Positions 17,927 through 26,405 of a stretch of 64,000 bases of DNA are shown here, one piece after another. This DNA comes from JAOPZW01 sp963707695. Its GTDB lineage: Bacteria > Actinomycetota > Thermoleophilia > Solirubrobacterales > Solirubrobacteraceae. The DNA lies in NCBI GenBank assembly GCA_963707695.1, contig CAVPQY010000007.1, positions 124,001-188,000 on the forward strand, given 5' to 3'. The notes under the pieces are model-generated. The model did not search any database and had not been told where the DNA came from. It worked only from the letters and a program-made list of their open reading frames with translations. The position numbers and the translations under genes were made by a program. The stretch's first letter is position 1; each line of letters opens with the position of its first letter.

Positions 17927-18939
17927 CCGATGGCGACCATGCGCTCGATCGGCACGCGGGCGCGCGCCGCGACGTCCTCGGGAACCTTCACGACGCCGCT
18001 GAGGTCACGCAGGCAGTCGCGCAGCTTGGGCAGCGTGATCATCTTCATGTAGCGGCAGGTCGCCGCCTCGTTCGCGGCGATCCAGTCCACGTCGGGCGCC
18101 GCCATGCGCAGCTGGTGGAGCATCCCGGTCTCGGTCGCCATGACGGCGGTGCTCCCGGGCGTCGCCTGGCGGGCGTACTCGACCATCCCGCCCGTCGAGA
18201 GCAGGTGCACGCCCTCGGGATCGACGTCGCCGGCGGCGACGTACTCCATGACCGAGGTCGAGCAGCCGCACTCCGGGTGGATGAGGAAGTCGGCGCCGGG
18301 GTGCTCGCCGCGCACCCGCGCGATGTCCGCGGGGCGGATGCCGGCGTGGACGTGGCACTCGCCGTCCCAGACGTGGAGCGCCCGCCCGATCGACTTCTCC
18401 ACGTAGGCGCCGAGGAACATGTCGGGCCCGAAGAGGATCTCGGTGTCCTCGCCGTGCTCGCGCAGGATGTGCTCGACGACCTGGACGGCGTTCGAGGACG
18501 TCACGCAGTAGTCGGTGAGCGCCTTGATCTCGGCCGTCGTGTTGACGTACATGACCGTGATCGCGCCCGGGTGCTGCGCCTGCCAGGCGCGCAGCTGCTC
18601 CGGGGTGATCGAGTCGGCCAGCGAGCAGCCCGCGCCGAGGTCGGGGATGAGCACGGTCTTGTCCGGGCTCAGGATCGACGCCGTCTCGGCCATGAAGTGC
18701 ACGCCGCAGAAGGCGATCACGGCCTCGTCGACCCGGGCGGCGCGCTGGGACAGCGCGAGCGAGTCGCCCACGACGTCGGCGACGTCCTGGACCTCGGGCA
18801 GCTGGTAGTTGTGGGCCAGGATGATCGCGTCGCGCTCGCGGGCGAGCGCGCGCACCTCGGCCTGGAGGTCCGCCAGCTCCTCCGGCGTGCGCGGCCGCTC
18901 GGCCGCGGGGGTCGCCACGGTGGCCATGGGGAGGTTCAC
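17923..18939 (-). CDS. nadA: Quinolinate synthase NadA
   Basis: This [4Fe-4S] enzyme condenses iminoaspartate with dihydroxyacetone phosphate to quinolinate. Conserved elements are AHNYQLPEVQDVADVVGDSLALS, CGVHFMAETA (first cluster Cys), HPECGCS (second) and the C-terminal ATCRYMKMITL (third). It is 338 aa if started at the GTG 18939, which overlaps the nadC stop as GTGA; an in-frame ATG at 18927 is the alternative. The same overlap joins nadA to nudC. No nadB (aspartate oxidase) is seen in the window, so the iminoaspartate source lies elsewhere. Confidence 0.96.
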   Translation of the reverse strand: MNLPMATVATPAAERPRTPEELADLQAEVRALARERDAIILAHNYQLPEVQDVADVVGDSLALSQRAARVDEAVIAFCGVHFMAETASILSPDKTVLIPDLGAGCSLADSITPEQLRAWQAQHPGAITVMYVNTTAEIKALTDYCVTSSNAVQVVEHILREHGEDTEILFGPDMFLGAYVEKSIGRALHVWDGECHVHAGIRPADIARVRGEHPGADFLIHPECGCSTSVMEYVAAGDVDPEGVHLLSTGGMVEYARQATPGSTAVMATETGMLHQLRMAAPDVDWIAANEAATCRYMKMITLPKLRDCLRDLSGVVKVPEDVAARARVPIERMVAIG

Positions 18940-19778
18940 GACAAGGGCTCCAGGAGCAGGGAGAGGTCGAGGGCCGGGGCGGAGTGCGTGAGGGCACCCA
19001 CCGACACGAAGTCTACTCCGGTGCCCGCGATCTCCCGCACCGTCTCGAGGGTCACGCCACCGCTGGCCTCGAGCGACGCGCGGCCGTCGACGCGCGCGAC
19101 GATCGCCCGCAGCGCGGCCGGCTCCATGTTGTCGAGCAGGACGCGCGGGGCGCCCGCCTCGAGCGCCTCGTCGACCTCCTCGGGGCTGCGGCACTCGACC
19201 TCCACGTCGAGCTCCGGCGCCATCTCGCGAGCCGCGCGCACCGCCGCGCCCACGCCGCCGGCCATCGCGGCGTGGTTCTCCTTGATGAGGATCGCGTCGA
19301 AGAGGCCGAAGCGGTGGTTCACGCCGCCGGCCGCCGCCACCGCGGCCTTCTCGAGCGCCCGCAGGCCGGGCGTCGTCTTGCGGGTGTCGAGGATCCGCGC
19401 GCCCGTGCCGTCGACGGCGTCGACGTAGCGCGCGGTCGTGGTGGCGACGCCGCTCAGGCGCCCCAGGAGGTTCAGCGCCGTGCGCTCGGCCGTGAGCATC
19501 GCCGCCGCCGAGCCCTCGATGTCGAGGACCGGCCCCCCGTCGCGCCAGTCGCCCTCGACGCAGCGCCGCTCGAGGGTCACCTCCGGGTCGAGCGCGGCGA
19601 AGGCGAGCTCGGCCGCCTCCAGGCCGAAGACCACCCCGGGGGCCTTCTGGGTGATGCGCGCCCGCGCGCGGGTCCCCGCCGGGACGGTGGCGCGCGTGGT
19701 CACGTCGCCCGGGCCGACGTCCTCCTCCAGGGCCCGGCGGACGACGTCCTGGACGACCTCGGGGTCGAGCGGCGGCAT
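18936..19778 (-). CDS. nadC: Nicotinate-nucleotide pyrophosphorylase (carboxylating) NadC
   Basis: NadC converts quinolinate and PRPP to nicotinate mononucleotide. The 280-aa protein has EEDVGPGDVTT at the N-terminus, the TRKTTPGLRALEKAAV catalytic segment, GGVNHRFGLFDAILIKENH, VEVECRSPEEVDEAL and the phosphate-binding EASGGVTLETVREIA. It is first in the nadC-nadA-nudC operon. TATCCT at 19786-19791 is 7 nt before the ATG, a leaderless-type promoter divergent from the menA-like gene. Confidence 0.97.
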   Translation of the reverse strand: MPPLDPEVVQDVVRRALEEDVGPGDVTTRATVPAGTRARARITQKAPGVVFGLEAAELAFAALDPEVTLERRCVEGDWRDGGPVLDIEGSAAAMLTAERTALNLLGRLSGVATTTARYVDAVDGTGARILDTRKTTPGLRALEKAAVAAAGGVNHRFGLFDAILIKENHAAMAGGVGAAVRAAREMAPELDVEVECRSPEEVDEALEAGAPRVLLDNMEPAALRAIVARVDGRASLEASGGVTLETVREIAGTGVDFVSVGALTHSAPALDLSLLLEPLS

Positions 19779-19832
19779 GCCGGGGAGGATATGCGGGTGG
19801 TCGGGGCCCCCGGGCCCGGGTAGCGTCGGACC

Positions 19833-20756
19833 ATGAGCGTCGCCGTGCCCCAGCCCACGCCGTCCAAGCTGGCGCTGGCGGTGCGCGCGACCCGCCCGCC
19901 CTACCTCCCGACGTCGGTGATCCCGGCGCTGGCCGGCGCCCTCGTCGCGATCGGCCACGACGGCGCGGACTGGTGGCTGCTGCCGCTCGTCCTCTTGGCC
20001 ACGCTGCTCGTCCACGCCGGCGTCGACATCACCAACGAGGTCGAGGACGCCGCCAACGGCGTGGACTCGCCGGACAAGATGGACAACAGCCGGGTCTTCA
20101 GCACCGGGATGCTCTCGATCGCCGAGGGCCGGCGCATCTACGCGGCCGTCTTCGCCGCTGCGCTCGTGCTCGGCCTGGTCCTCTGCGCCGTGCAGACCTG
20201 GGCCCTGCTGCCCTACGGCCTGGCGGGCATCCTCGGCGGCTGGCTCTACACCGGCGGCCCGCGGCCGTACAAGTACGACGGGCTCGGCGACCCGCTGATC
20301 GTCTGGCTCATGGGCCCGCTGCTGACCCAGGGCGCCTACACGGCGATCACCGGCGACGCCTTCTCGGCCGCCGCCTTCTGGGTGGGCCTCTTCCCCGGGC
20401 TGCTCATCACCGCCGTGCTCGAGGCGAACAACCTCTCCGACATCCCCGGCGATGCCGCCGCCGGCGTGCGGACGCTCGCGGTACGGATCGGGTTCACCCG
20501 CGCACGCGTCCTCTTCCTCACGTCCCTGGCGCTGACCTACGCCGTGCCGGTCGTGCTCGTGCTCACCGGCCTCTTCGGACCGTGGCTCCTGCTGCCGCTC
20601 GTGACGCTGCCCCTGGCCGCGGGCGCCGCGCGTCAGGCGCGCTCGGCGCGCGAGAGCGGGGACCCCGTGCTGGAGACGCTCGCCCCGCACGTCGCGCAGA
20701 TCCACCTGCTGGGCTGCATCCTGCTGGCGGCGGGCATCGCGCTCGACCGCCTCTGA
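19833..20756 (+). CDS. menA: UbiA-family prenyltransferase, MenA-like
   Basis: This integral-membrane prenyltransferase, most like 1,4-dihydroxy-2-naphthoate polyprenyltransferase, attaches the isoprenoid tail in menaquinone synthesis. The 307-aa protein has about eight TM helices. The first Asp-rich motif is HAGVDITNEVEDAANGVD and the second is NNLSDIPGDAAAGVRTLAVRIG. TAGCGT (19821-19826) lies 6 nt before the ATG. Other men genes are absent here, so a different aromatic acceptor is possible; the tocopherol-cyclase-like gene 0.6 kb away makes that worth considering. Confidence 0.87.
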   Translation: MSVAVPQPTPSKLALAVRATRPPYLPTSVIPALAGALVAIGHDGADWWLLPLVLLATLLVHAGVDITNEVEDAANGVDSPDKMDNSRVFSTGMLSIAEGRRIYAAVFAAALVLGLVLCAVQTWALLPYGLAGILGGWLYTGGPRPYKYDGLGDPLIVWLMGPLLTQGAYTAITGDAFSAAAFWVGLFPGLLITAVLEANNLSDIPGDAAAGVRTLAVRIGFTRARVLFLTSLALTYAVPVVLVLTGLFGPWLLLPLVTLPLAAGAARQARSARESGDPVLETLAPHVAQIHLLGCILLAAGIALDRL

Positions 20757-20764
20757 GCCGGCGC

Positions 20765-21319
20765 GTGCGGACCGGCGAGCTCGACGCGTGGCTGCCCGAC
20801 CCGACGGTCCGGACCCACCACCGCCGCACCGCGCGCGCGACGCCGGGCGACCTCTGGTCGGCGGCCTCGGGCGTGCGCCTGGCGGACACGCGCACGCTCG
20901 GGCGCCTCGTGCGCTGGCGGATCCCCGGCACGCCGGCGGACCTGCGGTTCCGTGAGCTCTTCGCCGCCTATCCGTTCGTGCTGCTCGCCGAGGGCGACGG
21001 GTTCTCGGTGTCCGGGCTGTGCGGGCGGATCTGGACGCTCACGCGCGACTACCCGCGGCTCGAGGACCCCGAGGCGTTCCGCGCCTGGGACCGGCCGGGC
21101 ACGGTCCGGGTGCTCTTCGCGCACTGGGTCGAGCCCGACGCCGACGGGCGGTCGGCGCTCGTCAGCGAGGCCCGGGTCCGCCCGACCGACGTGCGCGCCG
21201 CGCTGGCGCTGCGGGCGCTGGGCGGCCTCATCCGGACGTTCGAGCGCCTCATCGCCACCGAGCCGCTGACCGTGGCGACGGCCCGCGCCGAGCGCTCAGG
21301 CTCGGTGGCCCGGGCCTAG
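20765..21319 (+). CDS. Hypothetical protein downstream of menA
   Basis: This 184-aa protein starts at GTG 20765, 8 bp after the menA stop, and is probably co-transcribed. It opens with ELDAWLPDPTVRTHHRRTA, followed by alternating strands and a helical tail rich in ALRALGGLIRTFERL. The pattern could be an SRPBCC-like fold, but I recognise no specific family. Its 3' end overlaps the convergent tocopherol-cyclase-like gene by 24 bp. Function unknown. Confidence 0.7.
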   Translation: MRTGELDAWLPDPTVRTHHRRTARATPGDLWSAASGVRLADTRTLGRLVRWRIPGTPADLRFRELFAAYPFVLLAEGDGFSVSGLCGRIWTLTRDYPRLEDPEAFRAWDRPGTVRVLFAHWVEPDADGRSALVSEARVRPTDVRAALALRALGGLIRTFERLIATEPLTVATARAERSGSVARA

Positions 21320-22309
21320 CCCGCGCTCGAGCCCGGCCAGCTCCGACTCGCCCTCCCACACCACCCGCCCGCGCGAGCGCTCGACGCGCGCCCGCAGCCG
21401 GCCGGTCAGGTGCTGGCGCGCGCCGGGGATCGTCCGCCGCTCGGCCGGCACGGGCACGGGCAGCACGTGCGGGATGCCATCCCCGCCCTCCCCGGCGTGG
21501 GCCTCGACCTCCAGCCGGGCCCGCGCCGTGCGCGCGCGCAGGACCCAGCCCCGCTCGTCGACGGCGACGCGCATCGGGACGAAGGGCCGGACGGCATGGT
21601 GGAGCTCGCCGCCGAGCGCGACGACGAGCGACGTCGCCACGACCTGCAGCGGGCCGACGCCGGCGCGGCCGCCAGCGAAGGCGACGCACGCGTCCTCGCG
21701 ATCGAACCCGTGGCTCTGCCCCCACCACCAGGCCGGCGGGAAGCCGTGCCCGCCGCCCCAGTTCTTCTCCGCGTAGGCGGCCGCGCCGTCGAGCGGCCAC
21801 GTCGCCCCGTCGAGCTCCAGGCGCCCGCGGGCGCGCCCGCCGAGGAGGTGCGGGTGCCAGTACTGGCTCAGGCCCGGGAGCGCCTGCGCCGGCCCGATCC
21901 CGCCGAAGGCGCTGCGGGCCGGCCAGCGCCGTGCGTCGCCCAGGGCGACCTCGAGCCGCGCGCCGTCGCCGAGGTCCACGCGCACACGGTCGGCGTCGGC
22001 CGCGAACACCTCGCGCCCGTCGTGGTGCGCCGTGACGGCCAGCCCGTCCGGGTCGGCCCACGCCCGCTCGGCGACGACCTCGCGCTGGAGCGACCCCGAC
22101 GACGCCGAGCGCGCCGCGAGCGCGACGGTCCCCCACTCCTCGCCGCCCGCGTCGCGGCTCACGCCGAGCAGCGCGACGACGACGCGGCCACGCGCGCGGT
22201 CGGTGAAGCGCCAGTAGTAGCCCTCCATCGCCACGCCGTGGTAGCCGCGCGCGTCCCCGAAGGGCGGCGTGGCGCCGGTGCGCCGGTAGCGATCGGGCAG
22301 CGCGGGCAT
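21296..22309 (-). CDS. Tocopherol cyclase-like protein
   Basis: This 337-aa protein has features of the tocopherol cyclase family: MEGYYWRFTD near the N-terminus, GLSQYWHPHLLGGRARG, and the AYAEKNWGGGHGFPPAWWWG core followed by CVAFAGG. Plant and cyanobacterial members close the chromanol ring of vitamin E; heterotrophic actinobacterial homologues are uncharacterised. It lies 8 bp downstream of the PLP decarboxylase on the same strand and converges on the menA unit. A role in cyclising a menaquinol-type prenylquinol is a hypothesis only. Confidence 0.75.
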   Translation of the reverse strand: MPALPDRYRRTGATPPFGDARGYHGVAMEGYYWRFTDRARGRVVVALLGVSRDAGGEEWGTVALAARSASSGSLQREVVAERAWADPDGLAVTAHHDGREVFAADADRVRVDLGDGARLEVALGDARRWPARSAFGGIGPAQALPGLSQYWHPHLLGGRARGRLELDGATWPLDGAAAYAEKNWGGGHGFPPAWWWGQSHGFDREDACVAFAGGRAGVGPLQVVATSLVVALGGELHHAVRPFVPMRVAVDERGWVLRARTARARLEVEAHAGEGGDGIPHVLPVPVPAERRTIPGARQHLTGRLRARVERSRGRVVWEGESELAGLERGLGPGHRA

Positions 22310-22317
22310 GCTCGGGC

Positions 22318-23802
22318 TCAGGCGCGCAGCACGGTGACCGTCGCGAAGGACGGGTCGCTGGCGCCGTGCAGCCGCGCGCCCGAGGCGACGATCTCGCGCA
22401 GGTAGCCGACGGTGGCCGCGGAGATGCGCTCGCCCGGCAGGAGCGCCGGGATCCCGGGCGGGTAGCCGGCGACGGTCTCGCAGGAGACGCGCCCGACGGC
22501 GTCGTCGGCGTCGACGACCTCCCAGTCGCCCAGGAAGGCCTCGCGCGGCGTGAGCGCCAGCTCGTTCTCGAAGGTGGCCGTCGGGCGGACGATCGCGGCG
22601 GTCTCGCCGGGGCCCTCGATGCGGCGGACGACCTCCTCGACGTCGCCGGCGACGCGCTCGAGCGCCGCCCGCGGCTCCCCCATCCCGACGAGCAGGACGA
22701 TCGTCGCCTGGGTGGCCAGCTCCGGGTGCACGTCGTAGGAGCGGCGCAGGGCCTCGGCCAGCTCGTAGCCCGTCCGGCCCGTGCCGCGGACGTCGAGGAC
22801 GATCCGCAGCGGGTCGTAGCCCGCGACCCCGGGGCGGCCGATGAAGCGGTGGTCGACGAGCGCGACGCCCTCGACGGCCTCGAGCTTGGCCCGGGCCTCC
22901 TCCACCCCGCGCAGCGTGTCGTGGAGGAGCTGCTCGCCGTGGAGGGCGAGCTGGCGCCGCGCCGCGTCGAGCGAGGCCATGAGCAGCGACGACGGGCTGG
23001 TCGAGCGCAGCAGGCGCAGCACCCGTGCCACGGCGGCGGGCTCGATGCGCGGCTCCTCCCCCGCCCGGCCGACGTGGAGCATCGCGCTCTGGGTCAGCGA
23101 CCCCGTGATCTTGTGGGTGCTCGTCAGGACGGCGTCGGCGCCGAGCTGCAGCGCGCCGGCGGGCAGGTCGGGGTGGAAGCCGAGGTGCGGGCCCCAGCTC
23201 TGGTCGACGACGAGCGGGACGTCGTGGGCGTGCGCGACGCGCGCGAGCCCCTCGACGTCGGCGACCATGCCGTAGTACGTCGGCGAGACGACGAACGCCG
23301 CGTTGACCCCCGAGCCGCCGCGGGTGTGCGCCAGCGCCTCGTCGAGCGCCGCCGGCGTCACCCCGTGGGCGAGGCCGAGCTCCTCGTCGAGCTCAGGGGC
23401 GACGAAGGCCGCCACGCCGCCCGAGAGCACCAGGCCGTCGACGACGGACGCGTGCGAGTTGCGCTGCGCGACGATCCGCGTCCCCAGCGGGGCGAGCGCC
23501 AGGCAGAGCGCGTGGTTGCCCTGCGTCGCCCCGTTGGTCAGGAAGAACGTCCGCGCGGCCCCGTAGGCCTCGGCGGCCAGCCGCTCGGCCTCCTCGTAGG
23601 GCGTCGGCGACGGGCCGAGGTCGATCCCGTGGATGTCCTGCGGCACGTCCATCGCCAGGGCGCGCTCGCCCAGCGCGTAGCGGAGGCCGGGGTCGGCGCC
23701 CGGGCCGCCCTTGTGCCCGGGGACGTGGAAGCGGCCGGGCCCGCGGAAGGCGTAGCCGACGACCGCGTCGAGGTACGGCGCGGCCGGCTGCTCGGAGCTC
23801 AC
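22318..23802 (-). CDS. PLP-dependent Orn/Lys/Arg-type amino acid decarboxylase
   Basis: This 494-aa fold-type I PLP enzyme resembles the short arginine/lysine/ornithine decarboxylases (SpeA-type of Bacillus). FHVPGHKGG is the family-specific N-terminal motif, TNGATQGNHA binds the cofactor phosphate, VVDQSWGPHLGF holds the pyridine-binding Asp, and the Schiff-base Lys lies in TSTHKITGSLTQS. It would make a polyamine precursor. The GTG start overlaps the prfB stop as GTGA. The specific amino acid cannot be decided from sequence. Confidence 0.88.
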   Translation of the reverse strand: MSSEQPAAPYLDAVVGYAFRGPGRFHVPGHKGGPGADPGLRYALGERALAMDVPQDIHGIDLGPSPTPYEEAERLAAEAYGAARTFFLTNGATQGNHALCLALAPLGTRIVAQRNSHASVVDGLVLSGGVAAFVAPELDEELGLAHGVTPAALDEALAHTRGGSGVNAAFVVSPTYYGMVADVEGLARVAHAHDVPLVVDQSWGPHLGFHPDLPAGALQLGADAVLTSTHKITGSLTQSAMLHVGRAGEEPRIEPAAVARVLRLLRSTSPSSLLMASLDAARRQLALHGEQLLHDTLRGVEEARAKLEAVEGVALVDHRFIGRPGVAGYDPLRIVLDVRGTGRTGYELAEALRRSYDVHPELATQATIVLLVGMGEPRAALERVAGDVEEVVRRIEGPGETAAIVRPTATFENELALTPREAFLGDWEVVDADDAVGRVSCETVAGYPPGIPALLPGERISAATVGYLREIVASGARLHGASDPSFATVTVLRA

Positions 23803-24908
23803 CGGCCGGCCGACCGCAGGAGCTCGGCGCGGACGAAGCCGTCGAGGTCCCCGTCGAGCACCCGCTGGGCGTCGCCCATCTCGTGGCCCGTGCGGTGGTC
23901 CTTGACCATCGTGTACGGGTGCAGCACGTAGGAGCGGATCTGCGAGCCGAAGTTCACGTCCTGGGCCTCGCCGCGCTCCCGGGCGATCTCCTCGCGGCGG
24001 CGGCGCTCCTCCTGCTCGAGCAGCTTGGCCCGCAGCATGCGCATCGCCGTCTCGCGGTTGGCCGACTGCGAGCGCTCGTTCTGGCACTGCACGACGATCC
24101 CGCTCGGCCGGTGGGTGATGCGCACGGCCGAGTCGGTCTTGTTCACGTGCTGGCCGCCGGCCCCGGAGGCGCGGTAGGTGTCGACCTGCAGGTCGTCGTC
24201 GTCGACCTCGACGGACCCGACCTCGTCGACGACGGGCGCGACCTCGACGCCCGCGAACGACGTCTGGCGGCGGTTGGCCGAGTCGAAGGGCGACAGCCGG
24301 ACGAGCCGGTGCACGCCCGACTCGGCGTTGAAGAGGCCGTAGGCGTTCTCGCCCGACGCGCGGAAGGTCGCCGACTTGATGCCGGCCTCCTCCCCGGGGC
24401 TGGCCTCGAGCAGCTCGACGCCGAAGCCCCGGCGCTCGGCCCAGCGCATGAGCATGCGCAGCACCATCTCGGCCCAGTCCTGGGCGTCGGTCCCGCCGGC
24501 GCCGGCGTTGACCGTGACCAGCGCGTCGCCCGCGTCGTAGCGGCCGGAGAACAGCCGCTCCTCCTCGAGCGCCTCCAGGCGCTGCTCGATCGACGCGAGC
24601 TGCTCCTCGACCTCGCCCGCCAGCTCGGGGTCCTCCTCGGCGAGCTCGACGAGGCCCTCGGCGTCGTCGACGTCGCGCTCGAGCGCCCGGAAGCCCTCGA
24701 GCTTGCGCGAGGTGCGCGCGTGGTCGGCGCTCGTCCGGGCCGCGAGCTCCTGGTCGTCCCAGAAGCCCGGGGCGCCCATCCGGCCCTCGAGCTCGCCGAG
24801 GTGCGCCGCGAGCGCGTCGGGGTCGGTGTGCGCGGCCAGCGCGTCGAGGCCGGCGCGGATCGCGGCCAGCCGCTGCGGGGTCGGCTCGGTGTTCGACGTC
24901 GTCGCCAT
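23799..24908 (-). CDS. prfB: Peptide chain release factor 2
   Basis: RF2 recognises UGA and UAA stop codons. The 369-aa protein has the stop-codon reading tripeptide SPF in RLVRLSPFDSANRRQ and the peptidyl-transferase GGQ in YRASGAGGQHVNKTDSAV. The reading frame is continuous, without the internal UGA frameshift site of E. coli prfB. TAGCGT at 24922-24927 lies 13 nt upstream of the ATG. In many bacteria prfB adjoins secA or ftsEX; here it is 2 kb from secA, separated by three unrelated plus-strand genes. Confidence 0.97.
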   Translation of the reverse strand: MATTSNTEPTPQRLAAIRAGLDALAAHTDPDALAAHLGELEGRMGAPGFWDDQELAARTSADHARTSRKLEGFRALERDVDDAEGLVELAEEDPELAGEVEEQLASIEQRLEALEEERLFSGRYDAGDALVTVNAGAGGTDAQDWAEMVLRMLMRWAERRGFGVELLEASPGEEAGIKSATFRASGENAYGLFNAESGVHRLVRLSPFDSANRRQTSFAGVEVAPVVDEVGSVEVDDDDLQVDTYRASGAGGQHVNKTDSAVRITHRPSGIVVQCQNERSQSANRETAMRMLRAKLLEQEERRRREEIARERGEAQDVNFGSQIRSYVLHPYTMVKDHRTGHEMGDAQRVLDGDLDGFVRAELLRSAGR

Positions 24909-25015
24909 GGGGCTCGGATCGACGCTAGCACCCGGGTGGGCGGCGCCGGTCCCGCCCCCGCCGGTCGCCCTCGCGCCCCGCGGGCGGGCGGCGGGTCGCC
25001 GGTACGCTGGGCCCG

Positions 25016-25636
25016 ATGAACCCGCTCCTCCTGCCCCCGCGCCTGGTGTGGCGGGCGCTCGACGACCTCCACACCCTCGCCCGCGCCGCGGCGACGCTGA
25101 CGGGCAGCCTGGCCGCGCTCGAGGAGCGCGCCGAGCGCATCGAGCGGGGGCTCGTCCGCGGGATCGTCATCGCCGAGGCGATCGAGGGGCGCGCCGGCGC
25201 GGCCCTGGGCACGGCCGAGCGCATCGACGCGCGCATCGCCGCGCTGCTCGGACTCGGGGAGACCGTCGAGGAGCGCGTGGCGGCGCTCCTGACCCTCGGG
25301 GAGGCCGTCGAGGCCCGCATCGCCGCCCTGCTGGCCGTGGGCGCGACGGTCGAGGCCCAGGCCGACGCGATCGTCGCGCTCGGCGACCGCCTCGACGAGC
25401 GCGCCGCCGCGATCCTCGGGATCGGCGAGAGCATCGAGGCCCGCGGGCAGGACGTCGTGACCGCCGCCGGCGAGGTCGCCCAGCGCGGCGCGCAGGTCGC
25501 CGAGGCGCTGCCCTACCTCGAGCGGGCGATCACGATGGTCGAGCCGCTGGAGGGCGCCGTCGAGCGCCTCGGCCGCATCGTCGACCGGCTCCCCGGCGCG
25601 GCCCGGACCCGCCGCCGGCCGCCGGCCGCGGGCTGA
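25016..25636 (+). CDS. Protein with eight 14-residue amphipathic repeats
   Basis: This 206-aa protein is unrecognised. Residues 53-164 are eight consecutive units of exactly 14 residues, for example GETVEERVAALLTL, GEAVEARIAALLAV and GDRLDERAAAILGI. Each pairs a charged half with a small/aliphatic half, which predicts one long amphipathic helix or a helical bundle that could lie on a membrane or granule surface. There is no signal peptide or TM segment, and a basic Pro/Arg tail ends the protein. TACGCT (25003-25008) is 7 nt before the ATG. A phasin- or apolipoprotein-like surface role is a guess. Confidence 0.75.
   Translation: MNPLLLPPRLVWRALDDLHTLARAAATLTGSLAALEERAERIERGLVRGIVIAEAIEGRAGAALGTAERIDARIAALLGLGETVEERVAALLTLGEAVEARIAALLAVGATVEAQADAIVALGDRLDERAAAILGIGESIEARGQDVVTAAGEVAQRGAQVAEALPYLERAITMVEPLEGAVERLGRIVDRLPGAARTRRRPPAAG
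25172..25507 (+). repeat. 42-bp periodic coding repeat
   Basis: Eight 42-bp units encode the 14-residue repeats. DNA identity between units is imperfect, so the periodicity is kept mainly at the protein level. Confidence 0.7.
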
Positions 25637-25754
25637 GCGCGCCGGGACGCCGAGCCGCCGTCGCGTCCGGTCGGCGCACCGGCGACCCGGCCCGGCCGCG
25701 GTTCCCACACAGAAATCCGGCGTGCGCCCTCCGATCGCGGATAGGCTCGCGCCC

Positions 25755-26405
25755 ATGTCCCGCCGCCTCTGCGCGATCGCGCTCGCCGTCGCCGCGTTCC
25801 TCGCCCTCGCCGCCGTCCCGGCCGGCGCCACCACCCGGACGCCGCTGAGCCCGGCCGTCATCCGCCACCTCCACGACTCGGGGATCTACGGCCACCGCCT
25901 CGCCCTGGGCTGGGACCGCGCCCAACGCGCCCTCACCCAGCAGCTCGCCCGCCACCCCAGCAAGCCGGCGGTGGTGCTGGACATCGACGAGACGTCGCTG
26001 TCGAACTACGGCTGCCTGAACGAGGTCGACTTCGCCCTGACCGGCCTGGTCACGTGCGTCGTCCAGAGCCGCTCGACCGCGATCCCGGGCGCGCGCGCCT
26101 TCGTCCGCCGCGCCCAGCGCCGCGGGGTGCGGGTCTTCTTCGTGACGGGCGCGCCGGCGGCGGTCACGTCGCTGCGCGAGGCGAACCTCCGCGCGGTCGG
26201 CTTCGGCGGGTCGTTCAGCATCACGGGCCTGCCCGGGGGCTACACGAACCCGTCGCTCGTGCCCTACAAGTCGAGCGTCCGGGCGTTCATCGAGGGCGCC
26301 GGCTACCGCATCCTCGTGAACGTCGGCGACCAGTTCAGCGACCTGGCCGGCGGGTTCGCGCGGCGATCGGTCAAGCTCCCCAACCCGATCTACGTCACGC
26401 CCTGA
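25755..26405 (+). CDS. Secreted HAD-family acid phosphatase (class B/e(P4)-like)
   Basis: This 216-aa protein has a clear Sec signal peptide (ALAVAAFLALAAVPAGA, cleavage near residue 25). The mature part has the HAD motif I VVLDIDETSLSNY with both catalytic Asp residues, motif II Thr in FFVTGAP, Lys in VPYKSSVRAFI, and motif IV Asp in NVGDQFSDLAGG. It probably dephosphorylates nucleotides or phosphoesters outside the cell. TAGGCT at 25742-25747 precedes the ATG by 7 nt. Confidence 0.9.
   Translation: MSRRLCAIALAVAAFLALAAVPAGATTRTPLSPAVIRHLHDSGIYGHRLALGWDRAQRALTQQLARHPSKPAVVLDIDETSLSNYGCLNEVDFALTGLVTCVVQSRSTAIPGARAFVRRAQRRGVRVFFVTGAPAAVTSLREANLRAVGFGGSFSITGLPGGYTNPSLVPYKSSVRAFIEGAGYRILVNVGDQFSDLAGGFARRSVKLPNPIYVTP

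Noticed and set aside
23799..24908. Programmed +1 frameshift in prfB
   Set aside because: The frame is continuous from ATG to stop, with no internal UGA near the usual site.
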